The notes below the pieces were generated by a model. The model made no database searches and had not been told where the DNA came from. It saw nothing but the letters and a program-made list of their open reading frames with translations. Below are positions 36,119 to 45,356 of a stretch of 64,000 nt of DNA, piece by piece. A program made the translations under genes and the position numbers. Each line of letters opens with the position of its first letter. Positions within the stretch are counted from its first letter, which is position 1. Location: positions 2,294,001 to 2,358,000 of the forward strand of contig NZ_PGFG01000001.1 of the NCBI RefSeq assembly GCF_002797735.1, read 5' to 3'. Origin of the DNA: Thermoflavifilum aggregans (GTDB lineage Bacteria; Bacteroidota; Bacteroidia; Chitinophagales; Chitinophagaceae).

Positions 36119-37555
36119 TCAGTATTTATCCCAGAAGAGCTTGGTTGTGACAGCATCTCCACCAATGGCCTGAGAGGCAGCATCATAGTTGGTTTTGTTC
36201 AATGTTTGCTCGTTGATAGGATAAGTATAACGCACAGGAATATCTGTTAATGCATTATTTGCTTTTTTCAAAGCTGGATAATCAAGTTTACGCCACTGGG
36301 TCCAGGCTTGCCATCCTCTCAGATAAAAAGCAATCCATGATTGAATACCAATCTTATGCTTCCAGTCACCCGGAGCCGTGAGATAGTTCACAGATTGTTG
36401 GGCAAGATAGGCGGCCACATCAGCATCACTTCCTCCCCAATATTTAATAGATGCAGTTATCGCATTGTTGTAATGTAGCTGGGCTGTACCACCGACATTA
36501 AAACCGCGTTCCACTGCTTCAGCCAAATCAAATTCTACTTGTGCATAGTCAAGCCATAAACTCGGAAAATCCGGAGCTTTGGTCATATCGGAAGTATGGG
36601 AGAAATTGGCGTAGGTATTTCCGTTTCCAGGTATTCCACCTGAGTATTGCCCGTTTGGGTCGAGAGTAAAATAGAATGGGCGACGGGGATCATTCAGGAA
36701 ATTCATAGTATCCACAAGAGTTTTAGCCGGCACGAAGTCATTCCGATTGCTTTGCACCAGATTGGTCCAGATAGGATTCACATTGGGAGGCGAAGTTAAA
36801 TACTGAAACACGGCGTTGTCAGCATTCGACTGAAATACATTGGGAGCAGCAGCTTCCACAACTGATTTGGCCTTGGTGGGGTCGGAATCTGCGATCAGCA
36901 GACCCAGATCGAGCTTCAATGAATTTGCAAATTTAATCCACTTGGATACATCACCTCCATAAACCAGATCATTATCACCAAAGCTTTCATAATTGGGATC
37001 CAGTTGAGCTATTGCTGCATCCAGGCTGTCAAGCAATGCATAGTAAACAGTTTTGGCATCATCAAATTTTGGCGTGGTGTTATTCGGATCCAATGCTTCC
37101 GTATATGGAATATTGCCAAACGTATTCAATACTACAGAGAAAGCATAAACTTCACAAATTTCTGCAATAGCCAGCTTATTGGCTTTTACCTTTTGTTCAC
37201 TGGTACCCGTAGCCAGTTCCTGACGAATTAAAACTTTTGATTGATCATAGTCTTTAATCACATCCCGATACAATATGGTCCACCAGTTTTGCGGAATATT
37301 TCTCTCTCCCAAGTCATACTGACTTTCCTGAGGATAAGTGGTTTCTGCCCAGAATTGTACGATGAGTTCAAAAATATTCTGATTTACATTGGGCGTAGTC
37401 ATGATATCAGTGAAGGCCTTCTGGGCATTGGAAAATAATCCTTCTCCGGGTACGTTTTCCGGAACCTTTGGATTATTGTTTAGTTCCGACATGTTTTTGG
37501 TACATGCTCCCAAAACGCCGGCTGCAAGTATGGTTACAATTAATATCTTTTTCAT
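36119..37555 (-). CDS. SusD/RagB-family nutrient-binding lipoprotein
   Basis: A 478-residue outer-membrane-associated lipoprotein partner of the SusC gene just upstream. The signal peptide ends with the lipobox VLGACTKN (Cys at about 18). The mature part is helical with TPR-like helices and typical SusD-like_2 segments such as YPQESQYDLGE, GDVSKWIKFANSLKLDLGLLI, DPRRPFYF and the C-terminal WDKY. SusD binds the substrate and closes as a lid over SusC. The start is 72 bases after the SusC stop. Substrate unknown; no hydrolase in the operon. Confidence 0.93.
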   Translation of the reverse strand: MKKILIVTILAAGVLGACTKNMSELNNNPKVPENVPGEGLFSNAQKAFTDIMTTPNVNQNIFELIVQFWAETTYPQESQYDLGERNIPQNWWTILYRDVIKDYDQSKVLIRQELATGTSEQKVKANKLAIAEICEVYAFSVVLNTFGNIPYTEALDPNNTTPKFDDAKTVYYALLDSLDAAIAQLDPNYESFGDNDLVYGGDVSKWIKFANSLKLDLGLLIADSDPTKAKSVVEAAAPNVFQSNADNAVFQYLTSPPNVNPIWTNLVQSNRNDFVPAKTLVDTMNFLNDPRRPFYFTLDPNGQYSGGIPGNGNTYANFSHTSDMTKAPDFPSLWLDYAQVEFDLAEAVERGFNVGGTAQLHYNNAITASIKYWGGSDADVAAYLAQQSVNYLTAPGDWKHKIGIQSWIAFYLRGWQAWTQWRKLDYPALKKANNALTDIPVRYTYPINEQTLNKTNYDAASQAIGGDAVTTKLFWDKY

Positions 37556-37627
37556 GGTGCTTTTTTTTGAATGTGGTTCTGTGATATGATATATCCCTTT
37601 CCTTTTTTACTGTTCTGATGAATCAGC

Positions 37628-40600
37628 TCAGAAAGTAAATTTCAGGTTACATCCGTACATCCGGTAGGTTGGATAACTTCCCACCTGGAAACCTTGGATA
37701 TTGCCAGAGCTTGGTCCTTCTTCCGGATCTGCATAAGGCAGATTTTTATGAATAATCCACAGATTATGTCCATACACCGAAATATCAATGGTCTTAAACG
37801 GATGCATATGGGAAACAACTGATTCTGGCAAGGAATACGTCAGGTTCACTTCCCTGAGTTTAATATAGCTGGCGTCGTAGATATATGCCTTGTTGGGCAT
37901 GTTCAGATAACCAAAACCTCGTAAGCCTGTAATAGCTGCATATGTAGTATTTTCCTTACCATCAGCTGTTACGCCGGGGAAAATATATCCTCCACCCTGA
38001 TCAACCGGATCACGGATGGATTTTCCATTGGCATTAAGTGCAACGGATTCAATGTATAAACCGGTACCTTGTCCATACCACTGGTCAATAGAGAACAGAT
38101 CACCACCCTGTTTGATATCAATCAAAAAGTTGAGTCTGAAGTTTTTGTAAGTAAAGGTATTGGATACACCACCGGTCCAATCCGGATTGATATTTCCGAT
38201 CACATTATCAGTGGATGATGTAATCTGATAGTATCCATTGCTCTTTACTACCGGCCTGCCATTCAAATACACAAAATCTTTTCCTTTCAGCACACCAAAG
38301 GGCTGACCTTCAGTGGCATTTAACGTCACTCCACCCTGGAATGCACCGAGCTGTATGTTTTTTACTCCGCTATACAAGCTGATAACTTTGTTGCGATATC
38401 TTGCCCAGTTGAGGTCCAGATTCCAGGAAAAGTCATTGGTCTTTACCGGAACCAGATTCAGGGTTACCTCCCAACCTTTGTTTTCAACATTACCTGCATT
38501 GATGACTTTAGACGTGTATCCGGTTTCTGCCGGTATGGAAATATTAATGATCTGATTGATGGTATTGGTTTTAAAATAAGTAACATCCACACCAATACGA
38601 TTATTGATAAAGCCTAAATTAATACCACCTTCATAACTCTTTGTTCGTTCAGGCTTGAGCTCTGCATTGTTTTTCCTGTTGGGAACAGAGAAAAGTGCAA
38701 CACTGCCATAAGGAGTTGGTTTGTCATATACATCCGAAATAAATGCCCAGGGAGCATCATTGCCCACTTCTGCATAATTCAGACGGAGTTTACCAAAACT
38801 CAGCCAGGTAACATTTTTAAGCAACTGCGAGAAAATAAAACCTCCTGAAATGGATGGATAAAAATATTTATTCTTATTTGCCGGCAAAGTGGACGACTGG
38901 TCCTGACGTGCAGTAGCATCCAGGATCAGGAAGTTTTTATATGTCAAGGTAATTCCTCCAAAAACACCCCCCACTTCAATTTGTTCAGCCGTTTCACTAG
39001 GAGCATTGATAGGATTAAGAGAATTGGATAATGCATATAAACCCGGAATTACCAGCCCACCATTGGTTGAGGCATAGATTGAATTAAAATATGTACGACG
39101 CAAGTTAGCACCCAGCAAGGCTTTGAAGTTCAAACTACTTGTAATGTCTTTATTGAAATTAGCCAGAAAATCATAGTTAAATTCCTTGAAATTGTTGTTA
39201 TACCGGCTATAATAAGGTACGTTTACACTACCCACATTGCCTCTTTCTTCCTGTAAACCAGCATATTGATCCAAAGATACGCGCCCCATCAAGGACAACC
39301 AACTGGTGGGATCATAATTCAGCATAAGATAGCCGAAGTATCTGTTTCTGCTATCCGTTTCATAATTCTGATATCTTACAAAATATTGATTATCCCAGTA
39401 AATAGGGCCGATATTGCCTCCCACCGGATCTGTCATATTCCAGGTTATATTTTTTAATGTACGGAAATAAGCCGCCTTTTGTTCCTTAATATCCACATTC
39501 ATTTCCCACCATTCCCGGAAATTGGTAGCCGGATTATACGCATCATAACCACTTCCGTAACGGCCAATTGCATTTTCTTTGGTATAATTGATGCTGGCTG
39601 TAGCTTTTAATTTGGGAGTAATATTGTAGGTACTCGAAAAATCTACCATATCTTTTGTCAGATGACTGTTGGGCAATATCCCTTTATCTCCCGTACGGGT
39701 ATAACCCAATTTGAATGTTTGGCGGTCATCGCCTCCCTGCACAAAAACACTGGTGTTGTAGCTGTATGGAGTTTCGAAAAAGGTGGTCGGATCATTTTTG
39801 GCAGCCACCCACGGCGTAGGCTTGCCATAATTAGGTGAAGATGGATCAAATGCATCCCACTGATAAACCAGAAGACTGGGATCAAATTTGGCACCAAAGG
39901 AGGCATCTTCTGTAGTGGGAACTACCAGCGCATATTGTCCGTTCACCATTTCATACAGAAAATGCGGATCAGGAGAAGGTGGTGCATCAGAATAAGTATA
40001 ATAATCCGGATCGAAATATCCGGCACCATATTCATGCTGATATTTAGGCCAGGTGCTTTTATCCATACTAGCGGTAGCTCCACCTATATTAAAAGTGATG
40101 CCCAACCCTTTTTTACCTTTCTTGGTGGTAATCAGAACCACGCCGTTAGCAGCGCGCGATCCATATAATGCAGTAGCTGCAGCACCTTTCAACACGTTAA
40201 TGGAAGCGATATCATCCGGATTGATATCCGTACCTGTATTTCCATAATCATATCCAGCAAATCCGTTTCGTTGTGAACTGGAATTAAAATTTGAATTATC
40301 TACAGGTACACCATCAATCACAATCAGGGCCTGGTTGTTTCCGGTAATGGACTTATATCCTCTTAATACAATATCTGTAGATCCCCCCAGATTATTGTTG
40401 CTTTTGATCTGGAGCCCTGCTACTTTTCCGGAAAGCGCGCTCAGGAAATTATCACTGCGGGTGTTGGTTACCTGGTCACCGCTTACCTGCTGGGCTGCAT
40501 AAGGAAGTTCATTTTTATTTCTTTCAATTCCCAATGCAGTGACCACAATTTCCTTCAGATTCTGAGCTGTAGGAAGCAATCTGATTACAAGCTGGTTCTG

Positions 40601-40855
40601 CGCTCCTACCTGTACATCCTGAGCCTCATATCCGATGGATGAAATATGAAGTACAGCATCCGCGGGCACTTCAATAGTAAAACTACCGTTTTGGTTGGTT
40701 GTAGTTCCTGAAGTAGTGCCTTTAATCTGTACGGTTGCAAATGGAATGGGATTTCCATCCTGACTGATCACCTTTCCGGTGATGGTACGTTGTTGCCCGA
40801 AGGCCCACACAGTGCTGAAAAGCAGCGCCGTGAGAAAGAGTAAGACTTTCTTCAT
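37628..40855 (-). CDS. SusC/RagA TonB-dependent receptor
   Basis: About 1,075 residues, an outer-membrane nutrient channel powered by TonB. The start at 40855 (MKKVLLFLTALLFSTVWAFG) gives a signal peptide. Then come a carboxypeptidase-like regulatory domain (RTITGKVISQDGNPIPFATV), the plug with QALIVIDGVPVDN and DIASINVLKGAAATALYGSR, and a 22-strand barrel ending in Phe. The first 16 residues of the longer ORF are excluded because the paralogues start at the same Met. The 5' block 40769-40877 is nearly identical to those of the two susC genes at 48596 and 53440. The operon is flanked by the 728-bp direct repeats. Confidence 0.95.
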   Translation of the reverse strand: MKKVLLFLTALLFSTVWAFGQQRTITGKVISQDGNPIPFATVQIKGTTSGTTTNQNGSFTIEVPADAVLHISSIGYEAQDVQVGAQNQLVIRLLPTAQNLKEIVVTALGIERNKNELPYAAQQVSGDQVTNTRSDNFLSALSGKVAGLQIKSNNNLGGSTDIVLRGYKSITGNNQALIVIDGVPVDNSNFNSSSQRNGFAGYDYGNTGTDINPDDIASINVLKGAAATALYGSRAANGVVLITTKKGKKGLGITFNIGGATASMDKSTWPKYQHEYGAGYFDPDYYTYSDAPPSPDPHFLYEMVNGQYALVVPTTEDASFGAKFDPSLLVYQWDAFDPSSPNYGKPTPWVAAKNDPTTFFETPYSYNTSVFVQGGDDRQTFKLGYTRTGDKGILPNSHLTKDMVDFSSTYNITPKLKATASINYTKENAIGRYGSGYDAYNPATNFREWWEMNVDIKEQKAAYFRTLKNITWNMTDPVGGNIGPIYWDNQYFVRYQNYETDSRNRYFGYLMLNYDPTSWLSLMGRVSLDQYAGLQEERGNVGSVNVPYYSRYNNNFKEFNYDFLANFNKDITSSLNFKALLGANLRRTYFNSIYASTNGGLVIPGLYALSNSLNPINAPSETAEQIEVGGVFGGITLTYKNFLILDATARQDQSSTLPANKNKYFYPSISGGFIFSQLLKNVTWLSFGKLRLNYAEVGNDAPWAFISDVYDKPTPYGSVALFSVPNRKNNAELKPERTKSYEGGINLGFINNRIGVDVTYFKTNTINQIINISIPAETGYTSKVINAGNVENKGWEVTLNLVPVKTNDFSWNLDLNWARYRNKVISLYSGVKNIQLGAFQGGVTLNATEGQPFGVLKGKDFVYLNGRPVVKSNGYYQITSSTDNVIGNINPDWTGGVSNTFTYKNFRLNFLIDIKQGGDLFSIDQWYGQGTGLYIESVALNANGKSIRDPVDQGGGYIFPGVTADGKENTTYAAITGLRGFGYLNMPNKAYIYDASYIKLREVNLTYSLPESVVSHMHPFKTIDISVYGHNLWIIHKNLPYADPEEGPSSGNIQGFQVGSYPTYRMYGCNLKFTF

Positions 40856-40877
40856 AGCAGTTTGGATTTTGGTTGAC
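40769..40877 (-). repeat. Shared susC 5' block, copy A
   Basis: Covers the bases just before the ATG and the signal peptide/start of the extension domain. It is almost identical to 48509-48617 and 53353-53461, with one extra T just upstream of the start codon. At four positions that differ between the other two copies it matches one copy at two sites and the other at two. Confidence 0.85.
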
Positions 40878-41005
40878 GCTGCAATTAAAGAATTGTTAAC
40901 CAAAAAAACAAAATTTATTCACAAAAATTTCACGAATCAATCATATTATCATCATAACAAGCGAATTACGAATTAATTTTATTCATATACAAAACACAAT
41001 AAAAC

Positions 41006-41029
41006 AGCTGGGCTGCGTAGAGTCCGGCT
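41006..41029 (-). terminator. Hairpin downstream of the truncated DUF1735 gene
   Basis: Nine-base arms (41029-41021 with 41014-41006 on the minus strand, two G-T pairs) with a 6-base loop, followed by a T-rich tract. It lies 35 bases after the stop of the DUF1735 gene. Its sequence resembles the terminator at 36068-36094. Confidence 0.55.
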
Positions 41030-41063
41030 TGAAACAAAGCCTAAAAGAGTTCGAAGGGATTAA

Positions 41064-41870
41064 TTATTGCTTCTGGTAGTCGAGCGTGAAAATATACTTA
41101 CCGCTAAGAATTGTATATTTAAGATGGAAACTGTGATTAGACTGGTCATAACTACTTTCTACAACCGCTGCCCCATAGCCGTTTGGATTAGCGGCACTTG
41201 GTCCTGCAAGAACAGACATGGTACCATCCGAATTAAAAGTATACAAAGTATAACCACCGAAAAAGTCGGCAATACTATTTTCATATACCGAATTCACTCC
41301 CTGGGTATGAAGCTGCACGCCACTATCGGTGAAGTCAGTTCCTGCATAGCTGTTGGCTCCATCTATGTGTACATGCACGTTGTAACTTCCATCCCATTCA
41401 TTCTTAGCCGAAATATTCAACAAAAGATGATTCCAGTTTTCAATAGGTAAGGATGCGCTGGTAATGGTAATCGGTAGGATATATTTATGAGTGGCATCCA
41501 GCTTGCTGGTATAAATAATCACATTGATGTTAGCCAATCTTTGACCTGCTGGTACAGTTACATTCCATCCGGATACGGAATAAACAGAATCGGGGAGCAA
41601 TTCATAAGGCACAAAAGTACTGTCTTGAGCAAGTTGTTGTTGATTATATTGATTTAAATATGCCGTATCCAATCCCAGGGTAGCTGTTACCGGTGTATTT
41701 AATACACTGGGTGATGCCACATTCACATATACCGGTATAGTATCAGGAATGTTGGAAGTTTCAAATGCAAATGTGACTGGCTGATTGGTGTTGGCTGCGG
41801 CAAGGGGAAGCTGAATAGAGGCGCCCACCTTGGAAAGGTCAACATAATATTGGTTGTTTTTCAGCATCAT
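41064..41870 (-). pseudogene. DUF1735 (SusE-position) lipoprotein gene lacking its signal peptide
   Basis: Encodes about 268 residues beginning MMLKNNQYYVDLSKVG. It is a clear paralogue of the lipoprotein at 42763 (shared LKNNQYYVDLSKV, DTIPVYVNVASPS, LGLDTAYLNQYNQ, LPDS, TVPAGQRLA, NVIIYT, LPIENWNHLLLNI), which has a signal peptide and lipobox directly before that LKNNQ. Here the first base before Leu-Lys-Asn-Asn is the edge of the 728-bp repeat, so the signal peptide and lipid Cys are gone. Two ATG codons from the repeat (41870, 41867) by chance permit an unexported product. The family is found at the third position of SusC/SusD operons and binds glycans on the surface. The C-terminal part differs strongly from its paralogue. 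Confidence 0.85.
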
Positions 41871-42591
41871 CGGGTTTACGGCTGATAACCACATGTGGAT
41901 ATACAACAAGCAGGGTAAAATGGTGGCTGGTTATAGCAGTCTCACACATCAGATAGTACATAATGGTTGCAGATCATTACAAGTTTTGCAGGAAAACACA
42001 ACCGGTAATTTTTATAAAAACAAAAACAAAAAAAACTACAATTACTATACAGCTGAAATGTTTGCACATGTTTTCCTCGATCCAGGGCCTGTGTGTGGTG
42101 AAGATAACCTGGTGCATGGCGGCAAGCCGGAAATGAAAGACCCTAATCATCAGATACAAAAACATATCGAAGAACTCAAGCAACTCATCTTCAATCCGGG
42201 TCAACCTATTCCGGGCATTCCTTTTGTCGGTCACAAAGTAGGAATCTTTGAACCCGATGTATCACCAATGTATGATTTTGCCATTCACAGTGATGTGGTA
42301 GACGATGAGCCGTGTTATGTCTTTCAGGCTATTGCTAAACCCCAGTTTGCTGATCAGGTTGTGATTGATACGTTGATTACCTGGTTTCGCAAATCAGACT
42401 ACAGCATTATTTCCCGGCATTATGCCCTTTCATACAAAACGCTTGTATTTGATTTCAATGTCAACATCCATGTGGATCTTGGTTCTTATCAGGGCATGTT
42501 AATACCCACCTGGATTGATTATCAGGGCAACTGGGATATTGCATTTCACAAAAGGGAAATCGTACATTTCACAATCCGGTTTTTTGATTTT
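41864..42591 (+). repeat. 728-bp direct repeat, copy 2
   Basis: Same sequence as 35327-36054 except for three synonymous changes. It lies between the truncated DUF1735 gene and the hairpin after the intact DUF1735 gene. Left boundary: the DUF1735 codon for Leu meets GCATCATCGGG. Right boundary: ...GATTTT meets CAGAAGG. Confidence 0.97.
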
Positions 42592-42621
42592 CAGAAGGAG
42601 CAAAATCAAAAACTCAATTAA
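41865..42621 (+). pseudogene. 5'-truncated copy of the secreted protein at 35107
   Basis: Open reading frame identical at the protein level to residues after about 74 of the gene at 35107-36069, through FDF, then a different ending (QKEQNQKLN). It has no signal peptide and no good start codon; the only start available is a TTG at 41854 inside the neighbour. It is therefore a fragment. All three base differences from the complete copy are synonymous, which could be chance or could show that the sequence was copied from a functional gene recently. The C-terminal residues after FDF may be the original end of the gene. Confidence 0.85.
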
Positions 42622-42668
42622 AATAAAGTAATAAGTAAAATCTATAGATAGCTATTAAATCATAAGTG

Positions 42669-42694
42669 GAAGAGGTCCTTTACAGGACCTCTTC
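42669..42694. terminator. Perfect 11-bp hairpin after the DUF1735 gene
   Basis: GAAGAGGTCCT (42669-42679) pairs exactly with 42684-42694 around a 4-base loop. It lies 69 bases past the DUF1735 stop on the minus strand and 48 past the truncated plus-strand copy. No T-run on either side, so it may act as an mRNA-end stabiliser or weak bidirectional terminator. Confidence 0.5.
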
Positions 42695-42762
42695 ACAAGA
42701 AATAAAAGTTGGATATTTTACATTATTATCTACATATCACAACCAGGAGGACATAAATACCA

Positions 42763-43716
42763 CTAGGGTCTGGGTCCGGTATAGGTTAATGTATCATAGA
42801 TTGTTACAGGTGCAAATCCAGGTTGATTCATGATAAAGCTTGCATAGATAGTTCTTGTATTTGGATCGTAATAGTTATTGACTGCATTATTGATCGTTAT
42901 TGTCCTTCCGTTTGGTGGATTCAAATAAGAATTTGTAATAGAAGTAACTTGATTAGTATTGGGATCTATTGTGTATAGCGGAGCAGCATATCCATAATAA
43001 CTGATTGAATTACTGCTGCTATTCCACAAAGGAATTGCATTTGCACTTACAGCGGGCCAATATTGTGTGACGGAACTGGTACCTGCTGTGATTAAATAAA
43101 CGGATGTACTTCCGGCATTGTCATTGAAATCATTAGAGAGCTGAGGCCTATTTGGATCAACTACCCTTCCACGATAATCATAAACCCCATCATAAGAATT
43201 CTTGGCTAGAATATTCAAAAGCAAATGATTCCAGTTCTCAATCGGTAAAGAGGAATTGACAATCGTAATGGGAAGAATATAATTATAACTAGCATTTATT
43301 TTTGTGGTATAAATAATTACATTCGTAAAGGCAAGGCGTTGACCAGCTGGAACGGTCAAATTCCATCCTGTAATTGAATAGGTGCTATCTGGTAACAACT
43401 GATAATTTGTGCCATTATTTTGATTGTATTGGTTCAAATAAGCCGTATCTAAGCCCAGTGTGGCTGTCACTGATGTACTCAGCGGGCTTGGTGAAGCAAC
43501 ATTTACATATACTGGTATCGTGTCTGGCGTATTGGAAACATTAAATGAAAATGTTACCACTCCATTAAGATTTGCAGCCGCCAGGGGAAGTTGAATGGAA
43601 GGGCTTACTTTTGATAAATCTACATAATACTGATTGTTTTTTAAACATCCAGCCATACTACCAAAAATAGTCAGCAAGAGGATGAACCCGGTATATTTAA
43701 ATATCTTGTTTTTCAT
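42763..43716 (-). CDS. DUF1735 (BT_3987-like) surface lipoprotein
   Basis: About 317 residues. The start at 43716 (MKNKIFKYTGFILLLTIFG) gives a signal peptide with lipobox SMAGC; ten upstream residues in the longer ORF are left out. The N-terminal domain has the DUF1735 pattern: a strand VTFSFNVSNTPDTIPVYV, NQYNQNNGTNYQLLPDSTYS, TVPAGQRLAFTNVIIYT and ILPITIV. The C-terminal half is a separate beta domain. These proteins occupy the SusE position and bind glycan or another substrate at the cell surface. It is third in an operon after the susC and susD genes upstream, 41 bases after susD. Confidence 0.85.
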   Translation of the reverse strand: MKNKIFKYTGFILLLTIFGSMAGCLKNNQYYVDLSKVSPSIQLPLAAANLNGVVTFSFNVSNTPDTIPVYVNVASPSPLSTSVTATLGLDTAYLNQYNQNNGTNYQLLPDSTYSITGWNLTVPAGQRLAFTNVIIYTTKINASYNYILPITIVNSSLPIENWNHLLLNILAKNSYDGVYDYRGRVVDPNRPQLSNDFNDNAGSTSVYLITAGTSSVTQYWPAVSANAIPLWNSSSNSISYYGYAAPLYTIDPNTNQVTSITNSYLNPPNGRTITINNAVNNYYDPNTRTIYASFIMNQPGFAPVTIYDTLTYTGPRP

Positions 43717-43757
43717 ATGAGATAATTTAGGATGAAACAAATTCATTAGTTAAAAGA

Positions 43758-45311
43758 TTATTGTCCCCAGAATATTTTGTTGGTAAATGCATCGATTTGA
43801 TCTCCCCCATCTGCTTTCAGAGCATCTATATTCCTTTGATATTCAGATGTAGGATACAGATAACGGTAAGGCATATGATCGGCTACCCTACCTGGGTACA
43901 CAGAAACAGGAACTATTGGGAACCCCGTCCTTCTCCAGTCATTCCATGCTTCCACGTTGCAGATGCCATTGAGTGCAGCCCATTTTTGTGTGATAATAGC
44001 CTGTATCTTGTTGGAACTTGCATTCCATCCCACATTTGCAATATTTTGGCTGTAATAGGTTTGTGCCTGCTGATCAGCTACGGATTGCTGACCGCCCACA
44101 TTCAAATATTCAAAGGAAGCTGTAATTCCATTCTGATAAAGGGTCTGGGCATTACCACTCATATATCCTCTCACCACCGCCTCTGCCTGTACAAAATAAC
44201 TTTCAGCTGCCAGCATAATCACAGCAGGTGCATTGTATCCTTTCAACACACCGGGACCCAGCCCTGAACCTTTTGAAGGTTGTAAGGTCTGTTCTCCCAG
44301 AGGATCAGCTGCATATTTACTGGTATCAATCTGAGATTCCACGGGAGTAGAAAAGAAGTTTGGATCTCTCGGATCATCTCCTATCTGGCCGTAAAAATAT
44401 GCCAGACGAGGATCATTATTTAATTTGTAAAAGTCCATGGCTGCCTTCCCTCCTCGTAGATAATTATATCCATCGGCAACCAATGATCCGGAAGGAGTGA
44501 GTGCATAATTCTGCCAGATAGGATTTTGTTTGCCGCTTGAATTTAAGTAACCGGGATTTACCAATGCATCTTCTCCAAATCCGATATAACCAATGCTTGC
44601 CGTTTTGCCGATTTCCGACTGGATAAAACTCTGTTTGCTGCTTACATTCGATTCCCTGACCAGCATTCTGAGTTTAATTGTATTGGCAAATTTTAACCAC
44701 AGACCCATATTTCCACCATACATAATATCTGAACTTCCCGGATTTACAGCGTTTGGTGAATTCTGTATGATGTTCATGGCATCATCGAGCTGTGCAACCA
44801 GGGAATCATAAATATCTGATCCTTTATCATACTGGGGGAACAGGTCGCCTGTACCCTTCAGTGCCTGCGAATAGGGAACATCGTTGTATACATCCACCAG
44901 ATATTCAAAACATATGGCTTTAATGATTTTAGCAATAGCCACAAAATTTTGCATATTGGGCATGGAGGATGCAGTTTGCTCGATATAATTGGCATTTGAC
45001 AGGATGCCGTAATAATTATCCCAAACCTGGGGTGCATCCGTAGTCATTTTGTAACTCTGTACAGGCTGATTTAAACTATAACCACCGCTATAGTTCCAAT
45101 AGCCCAACCATACTCCCTGACTCTGATAGGTGGCGCCCCCACTAATGTTCGCAGCAAGATTGCTTAATACGCCGGGTAGAACCAGTGAAGGATCAGCTCC
45201 TGAAGGTGAGTTGGGGTTCTGAGCTAAATCGGTTAAAAAACCCTTTTTGCAACTGCTTAAACCAATCAGCAGGCTTAATGATATAACGATATAAAAAATT
45301 TTCTTTTGCAT
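43758..45311 (-). CDS. SusD/RagB-family nutrient-binding lipoprotein
   Basis: A 517-residue SusD-like_2 family lipoprotein. The signal ends with the lipobox GLSSCKKGF. Family segments include LVDVYNDVPYSQALKGTG, SDIMYGGNMGLWLKFANTIKLRML, NDPRLAYFY, AVIMLAAESYFVQAEAVVRG and the C-terminal KIFWGQ. It pairs with the SusC at 45357-48596 (start 45 bases after the SusC stop) and precedes the DUF1735 lipoprotein, the standard susC-susD-susE order. Confidence 0.93.
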   Translation of the reverse strand: MQKKIFYIVISLSLLIGLSSCKKGFLTDLAQNPNSPSGADPSLVLPGVLSNLAANISGGATYQSQGVWLGYWNYSGGYSLNQPVQSYKMTTDAPQVWDNYYGILSNANYIEQTASSMPNMQNFVAIAKIIKAICFEYLVDVYNDVPYSQALKGTGDLFPQYDKGSDIYDSLVAQLDDAMNIIQNSPNAVNPGSSDIMYGGNMGLWLKFANTIKLRMLVRESNVSSKQSFIQSEIGKTASIGYIGFGEDALVNPGYLNSSGKQNPIWQNYALTPSGSLVADGYNYLRGGKAAMDFYKLNNDPRLAYFYGQIGDDPRDPNFFSTPVESQIDTSKYAADPLGEQTLQPSKGSGLGPGVLKGYNAPAVIMLAAESYFVQAEAVVRGYMSGNAQTLYQNGITASFEYLNVGGQQSVADQQAQTYYSQNIANVGWNASSNKIQAIITQKWAALNGICNVEAWNDWRRTGFPIVPVSVYPGRVADHMPYRYLYPTSEYQRNIDALKADGGDQIDAFTNKIFWGQ

Positions 45312-45356
45312 ATGACTATGTTTTAAATGAAAACCATCAATTCAGAGAATTCCTCA

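Noticed and set aside
35327-42591. The repeat as an insertion sequence or transposon
   Set aside because: No terminal inverted repeats, no target duplication, no transposase; it is an internal gene fragment.
41854-42621. Truncated copy of the secreted protein as a live gene
   Set aside because: Only a TTG start inside another gene, no signal peptide; kept as a pseudogene.
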